Positions 43,612-52,437 of a stretch of 64,000 nt of DNA are shown here, piece by piece. A model generated the notes under the pieces. That model saw only the letters and a program-made list of their open reading frames with translations, was not told the origin of the DNA and searched no databases. Numbering within the stretch: position 1 is the stretch's first letter; each line of letters starts with the position of its first letter. The DNA lies in NCBI GenBank assembly GCA_041736675.1, contig JBGSTD010000061.1, positions 1 through 64,000 of the forward strand. Direction: 5' to 3'. Made by a program: the position numbers and the translations under genes. This DNA comes from Salaquimonas sp041736675. Its GTDB lineage: Bacteria; Pseudomonadota; Alphaproteobacteria; Rhizobiales; Rhizobiaceae.

Positions 43612-44496
43612 CTAGAGCGCTTCCGCACCCGAGATAATCTCGATCAGTTCTTTTGTAATCTGCGCCTGACGCTGACGGTTATAGCTCAGTGTCAGTTTGT
43701 CGATCATTTCGCCAGCATTTCGGGTTGCGTTGTCCATCGCAGACATCCGCGCGCCCTGTTCAGAAGCGGCATTTTCCAGAAGTGCACGAAATACCTGCAC
43801 TGAAATATTACGCGGCAGAAGATCGCCCAAAATAGCTTCTTCACTCGGCTCATACTCATAGCTGACATCGCCGTTGGCAACTTCGCCCTCAACCACTTCC
43901 CCAAAAGAGGCGGGAATCAGGTTGGTTGCGGTCGGGACCTGGCTGATGACGGATTTGAACTCCGAATAAAACAGCGTGCATACATCGAACGCGCCATCGG
44001 CAAACATTTCCATGATGCGTTTTCCGACAGTATTGGCATTTTCAAAACCGATGTAACGTGTCGATCTGAAATCGATGCGCTCCACAATTTTCGGGCCAAA
44101 TTCCATCTTCATCGCGTCGTAGCCTTTTTTGCCGACGGTGTAGATTTTGACTTCCTTGCCTTCCCCGATCAGCCGCCGCGCATGCGCACGGGCAAGACGG
44201 GCAATGGATGAATTGAAACCACCGCAAAGGCCGCGCTCTGCAGTTGCAACAACAAGCAGATGAACCTGGTCCCTGCCGTTACCGGCGAGCAATTGCGGCG
44301 CATCTTCACGCCCTTCCATGCTCTTGGCCAGACCACCCAGAACCTTGGCCATTTTGGCCGAGTAAGGGCGGGCCTGTTCCGCAGCCAACTGTGCACGGCG
44401 AAGTTTCGCCGCCGCCACCATTTTCATGGCCTTGGTGATCTTCTGTGTCGCTTTAACCGACGCGATCCTGTTTTTCAGGTCCTTAAGAGAAGCCAT
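43612..44496 (-). CDS. atpG: ATP synthase F1 subunit gamma
   Basis: 294 residues. The central-shaft subunit has the N-terminal helix MASLKDLKNRIASVKATQKI and the C-terminal helix MIDKLTLSYNRQRQAQITKE that form the rotating coiled coil, plus GLCGGFNSSIARLAR in the Rossmann-like middle. Length is normal. It lies 44 bases downstream of atpA and 109 bases upstream of atpD, the largest gap in the operon; nothing unusual is seen there beyond a ribosome site. Confidence 0.96.
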   Translation of the reverse strand: MASLKDLKNRIASVKATQKITKAMKMVAAAKLRRAQLAAEQARPYSAKMAKVLGGLAKSMEGREDAPQLLAGNGRDQVHLLVVATAERGLCGGFNSSIARLARAHARRLIGEGKEVKIYTVGKKGYDAMKMEFGPKIVERIDFRSTRYIGFENANTVGKRIMEMFADGAFDVCTLFYSEFKSVISQVPTATNLIPASFGEVVEGEVANGDVSYEYEPSEEAILGDLLPRNISVQVFRALLENAASEQGARMSAMDNATRNAGEMIDKLTLSYNRQRQAQITKELIEIISGAEAL

Positions 44497-44540
44497 TTAG
44501 CTTTTTTCCCAGAGTCTCAATTCGTCTCTTTGTCCAATGC

Positions 44541-46070
44541 TTACGCAAAGCCTTTTGCAAACGCGTCGATCGCAGCCACCATTTTCGCCTTGGTGGCGTC
44601 ACTGATTGCCTGCTCCTTGCGGATGCTTTCCAGAATGTCCTTGTGGCTCGTATTCATGGAGGCCAGAAGACCTTTCTCGAACGCTCCGACTTGAGAAACC
44701 GGCAGCTTGTCCAGATAACCGTTCACACCGGCAAACAGAACAACAACCTGCTCTTCTGTCTTGAGCGGAGAGAACTGGGGCTGTTTCAGCAATTCGGTCA
44801 AACGCGCACCACGGTTCAGCAAACGCTGTGTAGCCGCATCAAGATCAGAACCGAACTGGGCAAACGCCGCCATCTCGCGATACTGGGCCAACTCACCCTT
44901 GATCGAACCGGCAACCTGTTTCATCGCCTTGATCTGCGCAGCAGATCCAACGCGGGAAACCGACAGACCAACGTTCACCGCAGGACGGATACCCTGATAG
45001 AACAAGTCTGTTTCAAGGAATATCTGGCCATCGGTGATCGAAATCACGTTAGTCGGAATAAACGCTGAAACGTCGTTACCCTGTGTCTCGATAACCGGCA
45101 AAGCGGTCAGCGAACCGGCACCATTTTCCTCGTTCATCTTGGCTGAACGCTCAAGAAGACGCGAGTGAAGATAGAAAACGTCACCAGGATAGGCTTCACG
45201 ACCAGGAGGACGGCGAAGCAGAAGCGACATCTGGCGATAGGCGACAGCCTGCTTGGACAAATCGTCATAACCGATAAGTGCGTGTTGGCCGTTGTCACGG
45301 AAATACTCACCCATGGTGCAACCGGTAAACGGGGCCAGATACTGCATTGGAGCAGGATCAGACGCTGTAGCCGCAATGATGATCGAATATTCCAGCGCGC
45401 CGCGCTCTTCTAGGACCTTGACGAACTGGGCAACTGTCGAGCGTTTCTGGCCGACAGCCACATAAACGCAGTACAATTTGTCCTTGTCAGGGCCATTGTC
45501 ATGGATTGGCTTCTGGTTAAGGAAGGTATCGAGAATAATGGCGGTCTTGCCGGTCTGGCGGTCACCAATGACCAATTCGCGCTGGCCGCGGCCAACTGGA
45601 ATAAGCGCATCAATGGATTTCAAACCTGTGGACATCGGCTCATGCACCGATTTGCGCGGGATAATGCCTGGGGCCTTTACATCAACGCGTGACCGCAGCT
45701 TGGCCTTGATCGGGCCTTTGCCGTCAATCGGGTTGCCGAGGGCATCCACAACACGGCCAAGAAGTTCCGGACCAACCGGAACGTCAACGATCGAGCCAGT
45801 ACGTTTTACCGTGTCGCCTTCCTTGATGGCACGGTCATCGCCGAACAACACGACACCGACATTGTCGGTTTCAAGGTTCAGCGCCATGCCTTTAATGCCG
45901 CCAGGAAACTCGACGAGCTCACCGGCCTGCACATTGTCAAGGCCGTAAACGCGGGCAATACCATCACCAACGGAAAGAACCTGACCGACTTCGGAAACCT
46001 GGGCTTCCTTGCCGAAATTTTTAATCTGATCTTTTAGAATCGCGGAAATTTCCGCAGCACGAATATCCAT
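44541..46070 (-). CDS. atpA: ATP synthase F1 subunit alpha
   Basis: 509 residues, usual length. It is the non-catalytic nucleotide-binding subunit with P-loop GDRQTGKTAI, the N-terminal beta barrel (VSVGDGIARVYGLDNVQAG), and the arginine-finger region VGLSVSRVGSAAQIKAMK. The start overlaps the atpH stop by one base (TAATG), so the two are coupled. It is the second gene of the atpHAGDC set; the Fo genes are not in the window, as in rhizobia where they form a separate cluster. Confidence 0.97.
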   Translation of the reverse strand: MDIRAAEISAILKDQIKNFGKEAQVSEVGQVLSVGDGIARVYGLDNVQAGELVEFPGGIKGMALNLETDNVGVVLFGDDRAIKEGDTVKRTGSIVDVPVGPELLGRVVDALGNPIDGKGPIKAKLRSRVDVKAPGIIPRKSVHEPMSTGLKSIDALIPVGRGQRELVIGDRQTGKTAIILDTFLNQKPIHDNGPDKDKLYCVYVAVGQKRSTVAQFVKVLEERGALEYSIIIAATASDPAPMQYLAPFTGCTMGEYFRDNGQHALIGYDDLSKQAVAYRQMSLLLRRPPGREAYPGDVFYLHSRLLERSAKMNEENGAGSLTALPVIETQGNDVSAFIPTNVISITDGQIFLETDLFYQGIRPAVNVGLSVSRVGSAAQIKAMKQVAGSIKGELAQYREMAAFAQFGSDLDAATQRLLNRGARLTELLKQPQFSPLKTEEQVVVLFAGVNGYLDKLPVSQVGAFEKGLLASMNTSHKDILESIRKEQAISDATKAKMVAAIDAFAKGFA

Positions 46071-46648
46071 TATCCGACCTCTTTGAGCGCTAGCTTGAGC
46101 GAGGAAAGTTTTGTACGAAGTGACGTATCAATCTGGCGTGAGCCAATCTTTACAATCATTCCACCGAGTAACGACGGATCGACTGTAGCGTCAATAGCGA
46201 CGTCTTTGCCGACAACACTCTTCAGCGCTGCCTTCAATTCTTTGGTCTGCTGGGCATTCAGTGGTTTTGCCACTGTTACCTCAGCAGTTGCTTCCCCTCT
46301 GTGATCGGCAGCGAGCCGGGCAAAGGCGGAAAGCATCTCCGGCATCACAAAAAGCCTGCGGTTTTTTGCAATAACGCGAATGAAATTGCCGACAAGACCT
46401 GAAATTTTTGACTTGGTCAAAATGCTGCTGATAGCTGAAATCTGGTCTTCGGCAGAAAAAACGGGTGAACGAACGAGACGCAATAGATCCTCTGAAGAAG
46501 AAAGGATCGCGTCAAAGCGCGTCAAATCTTTTTCAACAGAATCAAGCTTTTTCTCGCTCACGGCAAGGTCAAACAAGGCGCTGGCATAGCGTCCTGCAAT
46601 TCCGGAAACGGGAGAGGCTGAATTGGCCAATGTATAAACAGTCCCCAA
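46070..46648 (-). CDS. atpH: ATP synthase F1 subunit delta (OSCP)
   Basis: 192 residues, first gene of the operon. Delta links F1 to the b-subunit stalk. N-terminal six-helix domain (YASALFDLAVSEKKLDSVEK) and the C-terminal OSCP motif (GGMIVKIGSRQIDTSLRTKL) are clear. It ends in TAATG with atpA. The 237 bases upstream, before priA, must hold the operon promoter; I saw no convincing hexamer pair there. Confidence 0.94.
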   Translation of the reverse strand: MGTVYTLANSASPVSGIAGRYASALFDLAVSEKKLDSVEKDLTRFDAILSSSEDLLRLVRSPVFSAEDQISAISSILTKSKISGLVGNFIRVIAKNRRLFVMPEMLSAFARLAADHRGEATAEVTVAKPLNAQQTKELKAALKSVVGKDVAIDATVDPSLLGGMIVKIGSRQIDTSLRTKLSSLKLALKEVG

Positions 46649-46885
46649 GATGCGTTCAATCGACTCGGTTGATCTGTCTTTTCCAAGGTCGAAACCATCG
46701 AAAATTTGATCAAGTCATTGAACTTGTGTATTTTTTCATAAATCAAGTGGCCGCAACGGTTCTTAATCCCCTTGCAGCCGCGCTTCACCTAGCACACTGA
46801 TTACAGAGTCGCAACCAAGGAAGCCCGTTGTTTTTGCAGATAGTTATGAGTCTATTGTCGCATGTTGCAGCCCATCAGCGCACGC

Positions 46886-49090
46886 TTACAAGAAGCTTTG
46901 CGGATCAACATCGATCTGAACTCGCAAACTGCCCTTTTCCCGCGGGCAAAGGGTAAGCCATTTTCGCAACCATCCCTGCAAATTGGCACTTAACTCGCCG
47001 TGAACCAACAATCTGAAACGGTGCCTTTCACGTACAATGGCAATTGGCGCTTCGGCCGGGCCCAAAACCGATATCCCCGCCTCCGGCGGCGCAGCTTTGC
47101 GCATTACCTTTGCATGGCTTTCAGCTTCGCCCCTTGTGGCAGCAGAAACAATGACCGACGCCAACCGGCCAAAGGGCGGCAGGCCTGCATTCTTGCGCCC
47201 TAGTATCTCACGCTCGTAAAAAGCCTCACGGTCGCCGCTGGCAATTGCCTGTATCACAGGATGTTCAGGTTGATAGGTTTGCAGGAAGCCGAAGCTCTCG
47301 CCGCCCGCGCGCCCTGCCCGCCCGGTAACCTGCGACAACAATTGAAAGGTCCTTTCCGCCGCACGCGGATCACCGTTGGATAACCCAAGATCGGCATCAA
47401 TGACCCCGACACAACTCAGCAGCGGAAAATTGTGTCCCTTGGCAACAAGCTGGGTTCCGATCACAATATCACACTCACCTTTGGCAATGGCCTCAAGTTC
47501 CAGCCGCAGACGTTTGACCCCGCCCATCAAGTCAGAGGAAAGGATCAGCGTGCGGGCATCCGGAAAGGCGGTCACTACCTCCTCGGCAAGTCTTTCCACC
47601 CCTGGCCCGCAGGCAACCAGATGATCAAAGGTGCCGCAGGATGGGCAGCTTTCAGGCACTTTCTCATTGTGGCCGCAATGATGGCACTGCAATTGACGCC
47701 TGAAACGATGCTCGACCAGCCATGTGGTACAATTGGGACACTGGAAACGATGTCCGCATACCCTGCAAAGCGTCAGCGGCGCATAGCCCCGGCGGTTGAG
47801 AAACAACAGGGCCTGTTCGCCGCGCGCAACTGCTTCGCCCATCGCCTGATGCAACACTGGCGAGATGAAAGATCCCCGCGGCGGCGGCGATTTGCGCATG
47901 TCGATGGTTTTTATAACCGGCATTACCGCCTCGCCATAACGGGCTTGCATTCGCTGATAATGATATCTGCCCCGTTGGGCATTGACGCGGCTTTCTATCG
48001 AAGGCGTTGCTGACGACAAAATGACAACGGCATTGCTCAAGCGTCCGCGCACCACGGCCATGTCGCGGGCATTGTAAAAGACGCGGTCCTCCTGCTTGTA
48101 GGCAGAATCATGCTCCTCATCGACAACAACCAGGCCGAGGTTCTCAAACGGCAGGAAAAGCGCTGAACGCGCGCCGGCAACCACCCGCACTTCCCCCGTC
48201 GCCACCTGACGCCAGAGCTGCTCCCTTTTTTTCGGGGCAATGTCCGAGTGCCATTCCCCGGGCCTTGTTCCGAACCTGTTTTCAAACCTGTCGAGAAAAC
48301 CCGCAGTCAAGGCAATTTCCGGCAAAAGTATCAATGCCTGCCTGCCTGATTCGACCGCTCTGGCGACAGCCTCGAAATAAACCTCGGTCTTGCCCGATCC
48401 GGTAACCCCGTCCAGCAGTGAAACCGAAAACTCTCCCTTTTTCATCACTTCATTGAGTGCATCTGCAGCCTGCCTTTGTTCCGGCTCAAGTTCCGGCTGG
48501 TAGTAGGCAACATCAGGCATGGGCACCAAAGGCCCCATCTCTATTTGGACCGGGTCAAAAACACCCTGCTCAATCAGCCCGCTGACAACAGACGCACTGG
48601 TTCCGGCCGCATGGGCAAGGCCTGACTTCGACCAGGTGAACCCGTCGCGCGCCAGTTCCAGAACCCGCTTGCGCGCCTCGGTCAGTTTTTCCGGCTCACG
48701 TCCGCTGAAGCGGTATCCGGTAGTGGTTGGCAAAGGTTCAAGCGCGGCGGGTGTACGCAATACCATTCGTAACACCATGCCTGGCGGCGACAAGGTGTAA
48801 TTTGCAATCCACTCAACGAACTGCATCAACTCCCTGGAAAGAGGAGGACAATCGAATTTCTGCTCAACCTGCTTCAGCTTATTCGGATTGACCTCATCCG
48901 GATGGGCGTCCCACACGACAGCGGCAACCAGTCTTGGCCCGAGCGGCACCTGCACATGATCTCCTGGCGCAAGTTGCATCCCTTCCGGCACGCCATAGGT
49001 ATAGGGCTTGACAGTGGGAATGGGCAGAAGGACAGATACGGTTTGCTGTGCCAGGGTTTCAGTCTTTCGGGTCAATATGGAAGGTTTCAC
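46886..49090 (-). CDS. priA: Primosomal protein N' (replication restart helicase PriA)
   Basis: 734 residues. PriA restarts stalled replication forks and starts primosome assembly. N-terminal 3' DNA-binding domain (KPYTYGVPEGMQLAPGDHVQ), helicase domain with Walker A GVTGSGKTEVYF and motif II VVDEEHDSAYK, and a zinc module with eight cysteines (CRVCGHRFQCPNC and CHHCGHNEKVPESCPSCG), all present. The second RecA domain has GRAGRAGGESFGF. It is divergent from the fsa gene by 86 bases. The priA-fsa-xerC block is conserved in rhizobia. Confidence 0.96.
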   Translation of the reverse strand: MKPSILTRKTETLAQQTVSVLLPIPTVKPYTYGVPEGMQLAPGDHVQVPLGPRLVAAVVWDAHPDEVNPNKLKQVEQKFDCPPLSRELMQFVEWIANYTLSPPGMVLRMVLRTPAALEPLPTTTGYRFSGREPEKLTEARKRVLELARDGFTWSKSGLAHAAGTSASVVSGLIEQGVFDPVQIEMGPLVPMPDVAYYQPELEPEQRQAADALNEVMKKGEFSVSLLDGVTGSGKTEVYFEAVARAVESGRQALILLPEIALTAGFLDRFENRFGTRPGEWHSDIAPKKREQLWRQVATGEVRVVAGARSALFLPFENLGLVVVDEEHDSAYKQEDRVFYNARDMAVVRGRLSNAVVILSSATPSIESRVNAQRGRYHYQRMQARYGEAVMPVIKTIDMRKSPPPRGSFISPVLHQAMGEAVARGEQALLFLNRRGYAPLTLCRVCGHRFQCPNCTTWLVEHRFRRQLQCHHCGHNEKVPESCPSCGTFDHLVACGPGVERLAEEVVTAFPDARTLILSSDLMGGVKRLRLELEAIAKGECDIVIGTQLVAKGHNFPLLSCVGVIDADLGLSNGDPRAAERTFQLLSQVTGRAGRAGGESFGFLQTYQPEHPVIQAIASGDREAFYEREILGRKNAGLPPFGRLASVIVSAATRGEAESHAKVMRKAAPPEAGISVLGPAEAPIAIVRERHRFRLLVHGELSANLQGWLRKWLTLCPREKGSLRVQIDVDPQSFL

Positions 49091-49176
49091 TATGATTCCT
49101 TGTTGAACGTAATGACCTCGCCAAAATTATGCTATAAGGGAAACGAAAAGAGACCTTACGAAAACAGGATGCCAAA

Positions 49177-49830
49177 ATGAAATTCTTTGTCGACACCGCC
49201 GATGTAGCCGAAATCAAAGCCCTCAATGACACGGGCCTGGTCGACGGCGTTACCACAAATCCCTCACTGATCATGAAGTCTGGTCGCGACATCATCGAAG
49301 TGACGAAAGAAATCTGCGGCATTGTCAAAGGCCCTGTTTCGGCTGAAGTCACCGCCACGGATTATGAAGGCATGATGAAGGAAGCCAAGGTTCTTGCCAA
49401 GATCGCCAAGAACATCTGCATCAAGCTGCCCCTCACCATGGACGGACTGAAAGCTTGCAAGGCTCTCACCGACAAGGGCCATCAGACCAATGTGACCTTA
49501 TGCTTTTCCGCCAATCAGGCACTTTTGGCCGCCAAGGCGGGGGCAACCTATGTGTCACCGTTCATTGGCCGCCTGGATGACATTGGCCTTGACGGCATGG
49601 AACTGATCGAGGAAATCCGCACGATTTTCGACAATTACGATTTCAAGACACAAATTCTCGCAGCCTCCATCCGTACCGTAAACCACGTGAAGGAAGCAGC
49701 CCTTATCGGCGCTGATGTAATCACCGCCCCTCCGGCAACATTGCGGGCACTGGTCAAGCATCCGCTGACAGACAAGGGTCTAAGCGACTTTCTTGCCGAC
49801 TGGGCAAAAACCGGTCAGAAGATCGGCTAA
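49177..49830 (+). CDS. fsa: Transaldolase / fructose-6-phosphate aldolase family protein
   Basis: 217 residues, the short transaldolase (TalC/FsaA) form. The TIM-barrel motifs are clear: MKFFVDTADVAEI, VTTNPSLIM, and the Schiff-base lysine in NICIKLPLTMDGL (Lys near 83). The end ITAPPATLRALVKHPLTDKG matches both FSA and short transaldolases; the sequence alone does not separate the two activities. AGGATG precedes the ATG. It is divergent from priA and precedes xerC by 75 bases. Name given by family only. Confidence 0.88.
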   Translation: MKFFVDTADVAEIKALNDTGLVDGVTTNPSLIMKSGRDIIEVTKEICGIVKGPVSAEVTATDYEGMMKEAKVLAKIAKNICIKLPLTMDGLKACKALTDKGHQTNVTLCFSANQALLAAKAGATYVSPFIGRLDDIGLDGMELIEEIRTIFDNYDFKTQILAASIRTVNHVKEAALIGADVITAPPATLRALVKHPLTDKGLSDFLADWAKTGQKIG

Positions 49831-49905
49831 GCTCCCTTCATCCTTCGCTAACCAACATCTGGCATTGTGTTGAAAACCCGCCAAATGTTGATTACGGATT
49901 GCCGG

Positions 49906-50850
49906 ATGAACGACCAGTCAGCCTTTCTTGTCTATTGCGCACATGATCTTGCTGCTGAGCGAAAAGCCTGGCTGGAAAGCCTTGCTATCGAGCGGCGGCT
50001 GTCTCCCGAGACGCTGGAGGCCTATGAACGCGACCTGCGCCAGTTCCTCCAGTTTCTGACCGGACATATTGGCGGGCCGGTCAAATTGAGGGATATTGAA
50101 AGTCTCAAACCCATGGACCTGCGTGGTTATCTTTCAGAGCGTCGCCGTGGCGGAGCAGGTGCCAGAACCCTTGGCCGCGGCCTTGCGGGCATTCGTTCCT
50201 TCGTGCGCTTCCTCGAAAAAAAGGGGCTGGCTTCCTCAGCCGGTCTTTCTGCCACCAAAGCTCCAAGACAGCCCAAGACACTGCCAAAGCCGATCAGTGC
50301 CTCCAAGGCAATTCAACTGACCGGGATTGATGAGCAAATGCGCGATGAGCCGTGGATCGCCGCACGCGATGTGGCGGTAATCACGCTGCTTTACGGTTGC
50401 GGTTTGCGCATCAGCGAAGCGCTGGGCCTGACCGCTGAAACCTTTCGCGCCAGTTCCAACACATTGCCGATAACCGGCAAGGGCGGCAAGACGCGGCTCG
50501 CACCTGTTTTACCGGTGGTTAAAAAAGCAATTGAAGATTATATGGCGATTTGTCCGTTCCATCTTGATGGTAAAGCGCCGTTGTTTCGGGGAGCAAAGGG
50601 GGGCGACCTGCGCGCAGAAATCATCCAGCGGCAAATTCGCAAATTGCGTTCCGCCCTCAATCTTCCCGCATCGACAACGCCCCACGCGCTGCGCCACTCG
50701 TTTGCGACCCATCTTCTGGCAAGCGGCGGTGATTTGCGGACCATTCAGGAATTGCTCGGACATGCCTCACTTTCGACCACACAGATTTATACCAGTGTGG
50801 AAACCGAGCGGCTTCTCGATATCTATGAAAACGCACATCCAAGGGCGTGA
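49906..50850 (+). CDS. xerC: Site-specific tyrosine recombinase XerC
   Basis: 314 residues from the ATG at 49906; in-frame starts at 49885 and 49867 would add 7 or 13. XerC is the XerD partner at dif. The N-terminal domain starts with LSPETLEAYERDLRQFLQFL; the catalytic parts are YGCGLRISEALG (first Arg), HALRHSFATHLLASGGDLR, and the Tyr in LGHASLSTTQIYTSV. Its place after priA/fsa is the normal site for XerC in rhizobia, unlike the copy at 3.6 kb near accA. Ordinary chromosomal housekeeping, not a mobile element. Confidence 0.92.
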   Translation: MNDQSAFLVYCAHDLAAERKAWLESLAIERRLSPETLEAYERDLRQFLQFLTGHIGGPVKLRDIESLKPMDLRGYLSERRRGGAGARTLGRGLAGIRSFVRFLEKKGLASSAGLSATKAPRQPKTLPKPISASKAIQLTGIDEQMRDEPWIAARDVAVITLLYGCGLRISEALGLTAETFRASSNTLPITGKGGKTRLAPVLPVVKKAIEDYMAICPFHLDGKAPLFRGAKGGDLRAEIIQRQIRKLRSALNLPASTTPHALRHSFATHLLASGGDLRTIQELLGHASLSTTQIYTSVETERLLDIYENAHPRA

Positions 50851-50889
50851 AACTGACTTGTCCCAAAAGGCATCCGGTCTTTATTGAAA

Positions 50890-50910
50890 TTTAACCCTGC
50901 CATTTAACCC
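50890..50910. repeat. Short direct repeat TTTAACCC upstream of the TraB/GumN gene
   Basis: TTTAACCC occurs at 50890-50897 and again at 50903-50910, a 13-base period, in the 91-base gap before the next gene. It may be a regulator site with half-turn spacing or chance. Confidence 0.25.
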
Positions 50911-50941
50911 GATATGCACTTTGCAAAGCTATAAAGCCGAC

Positions 50942-52021
50942 ATGATGAAAAAAACCCGGATCACCACATTTCTTGACCAAAATGGCGAACGCATTCTGGT
51001 CGCCGCATCGGCACTGATGGCAGCATTCTTTATTACATTTTTGATGGTGCTGGCCGACGCAACAACCGCAAAGGCTTCTGAAAACCCTGAAATCTCCTGT
51101 AAAGGTCGAAACCTGATCGAGGTTTATGGTGCTGAAGATCCGGCAAAACTGGCCGCAATTACCGGGGCCGCGGAAAAAACCTTAAACGGCAATTCGGTAT
51201 TCTGGAAAATTAAAAAAGCCGGGATTGAACCCTCATACCTGCTTGGAACCATGCATCTTGCGGACAGCCGCATAGCAAGCCTTGACGGAGCAAAAGGAGA
51301 AGCCTTCAACAAGGCCCAAACCGTCATTGTTGAAAATATCGAGGCACTGGATTCTGCCGAGGCTTCAGTCGCAATCATCCAGTACAAGGAAATGACACTT
51401 TACACTGACGGGACAACGCTCGCCGATCGCCTTGATCCGGAAACTTTGGCAAAATTGCAAAAGACCGCCGAGGCTCGCGGCATCCCCTACAGTTCCGCGC
51501 TTGTCATGCAACCCTGGCTCGTGGCCGCCTCCCTTTCATTGCCTGCCTGCGAAATGGCAGCAAAGCAACAGGGCGCGGAAGTGCTTGACGGCCTGATCGG
51601 CACAAGGGCAAAAGCCGAGGGCAAGGAACTGGTGGGTTTGGAAACAATCGGGGAGCAGTTTTCCGCCATGGCAAACATGCCTGAAGAGTTTCACCTGATG
51701 GCGCTGAAAGAAACACTGGATCTCGGCGGCGTTGCCGAGGATGTCATCGAAACGATGAAGCTGCTTTATCTTGAAGGCCGTATCGGGATGATCGAACCCT
51801 TGACGAAATCGGTTGCACCCCAAACCGCCGGCTCCAAGGATTACGCTGAGTTCAACACCCGCCTCATAACCGACCGCAACAAGGTGATGGCGGAGCGTTC
51901 CCTCGCCTATATGGAAAAAGGCAATGCCTTCATGGCAGTCGGCGCCTTGCATCTGCCTGGAGAACTCGGCCTGGTCGAATTGCTGCGCAGGGAAGGCTAC
52001 TCGCTTTCAGCGGTGGAATAG
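50942..52021 (+). CDS. TraB/GumN family membrane-anchored protein
   Basis: 359 residues from the ATG at 50942; a TTG at 50921 would add seven. It has an N-terminal helix (ILVAASALMAAFFITFLMVL) that may be a signal or an anchor, then the TraB/GumN (PF01963) pattern: YLLGTMHLADSRI near residue 100 with the GTMH motif, and near the end MAVGALHLPGELGLVELL with its GALH motif, both conserved and suggestive of a metalloprotease-like TIKI/TraB active site. Bacterial members are uncharacterised or called GumN. It lies 91 bases after xerC and 117 bases before a small exported-protein gene on the same strand. Confidence 0.82.
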   Translation: MMKKTRITTFLDQNGERILVAASALMAAFFITFLMVLADATTAKASENPEISCKGRNLIEVYGAEDPAKLAAITGAAEKTLNGNSVFWKIKKAGIEPSYLLGTMHLADSRIASLDGAKGEAFNKAQTVIVENIEALDSAEASVAIIQYKEMTLYTDGTTLADRLDPETLAKLQKTAEARGIPYSSALVMQPWLVAASLSLPACEMAAKQQGAEVLDGLIGTRAKAEGKELVGLETIGEQFSAMANMPEEFHLMALKETLDLGGVAEDVIETMKLLYLEGRIGMIEPLTKSVAPQTAGSKDYAEFNTRLITDRNKVMAERSLAYMEKGNAFMAVGALHLPGELGLVELLRREGYSLSAVE

Positions 52022-52138
52022 ACCAACATACCACGGTTCCCCTGATCACATTTTCTTGACGTCACTGGACATTGTTGCAATTCATGCTACCTTTTTACGT
52101 GTCCGGAACTCTTTCCGGTTGGAAAAAGGAGGAATACC

Positions 52139-52348
52139 ATGAAGCAAGTACTCCTCGGGGCCGCGTTTTTTGGCCTCGCTTTGTCCCCTGCAGCTGCAGA
52201 ATGCTTTGGCAGCCACAACAAGACTGCAATGAGCAAACCTGTTGAACAGGTCGCCCAAACTCCAGTGCAGACCGATCTGAAAGCTGTGCAATATGCCGGT
52301 CTTGCTGATGGTTGGCTTGCAACCCTGATGAGCCGCACCAACGGATGA
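52139..52348 (+). CDS. Small exported protein, 69 residues, unknown function
   Basis: A strong ribosome site, AAGGAGG, lies 7 bases before the ATG. The protein starts with a Sec signal peptide (MKQVLLGAAFFGLALSPAAA, cleavage before ECFG), leaving about 48 residues with one cysteine and the end YAGLADGWLATLMSRTNG. The ribosome site, signal peptide and following terminator make it a real gene. TTGACG lies at 52056-52061 as a possible -35. No family was recognised. It follows the TraB/GumN gene by 117 bases, probably with its own promoter. Confidence 0.75.
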   Translation: MKQVLLGAAFFGLALSPAAAECFGSHNKTAMSKPVEQVAQTPVQTDLKAVQYAGLADGWLATLMSRTNG

Positions 52349-52385
52349 CTGGCGTAAATCAGGAATAAAAAACTCTCCAGTGACG

Positions 52386-52417
52386 AAAAACCCGGCAATA
52401 ACCAGTCCGGGTTTTTT
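52386..52417. terminator. Bidirectional terminator between the small exported gene and lpd
   Basis: AAAAACCCGG at 52386-52395 pairs with CCGGGTTTTT at 52407-52416 across an 11-base loop, with T-runs on both strands. It serves the two convergent genes. Confidence 0.88.
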
Positions 52418-52437
52418 GTTGAGGTTTGGTTTCCGCC

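Noticed and set aside
46649..46885. Promoter for atpH in the gap after priA
   Set aside because: Several partial TTGA-type hexamers exist, for example TTGATT on the minus strand, but none pairs with a good -10 at proper spacing.
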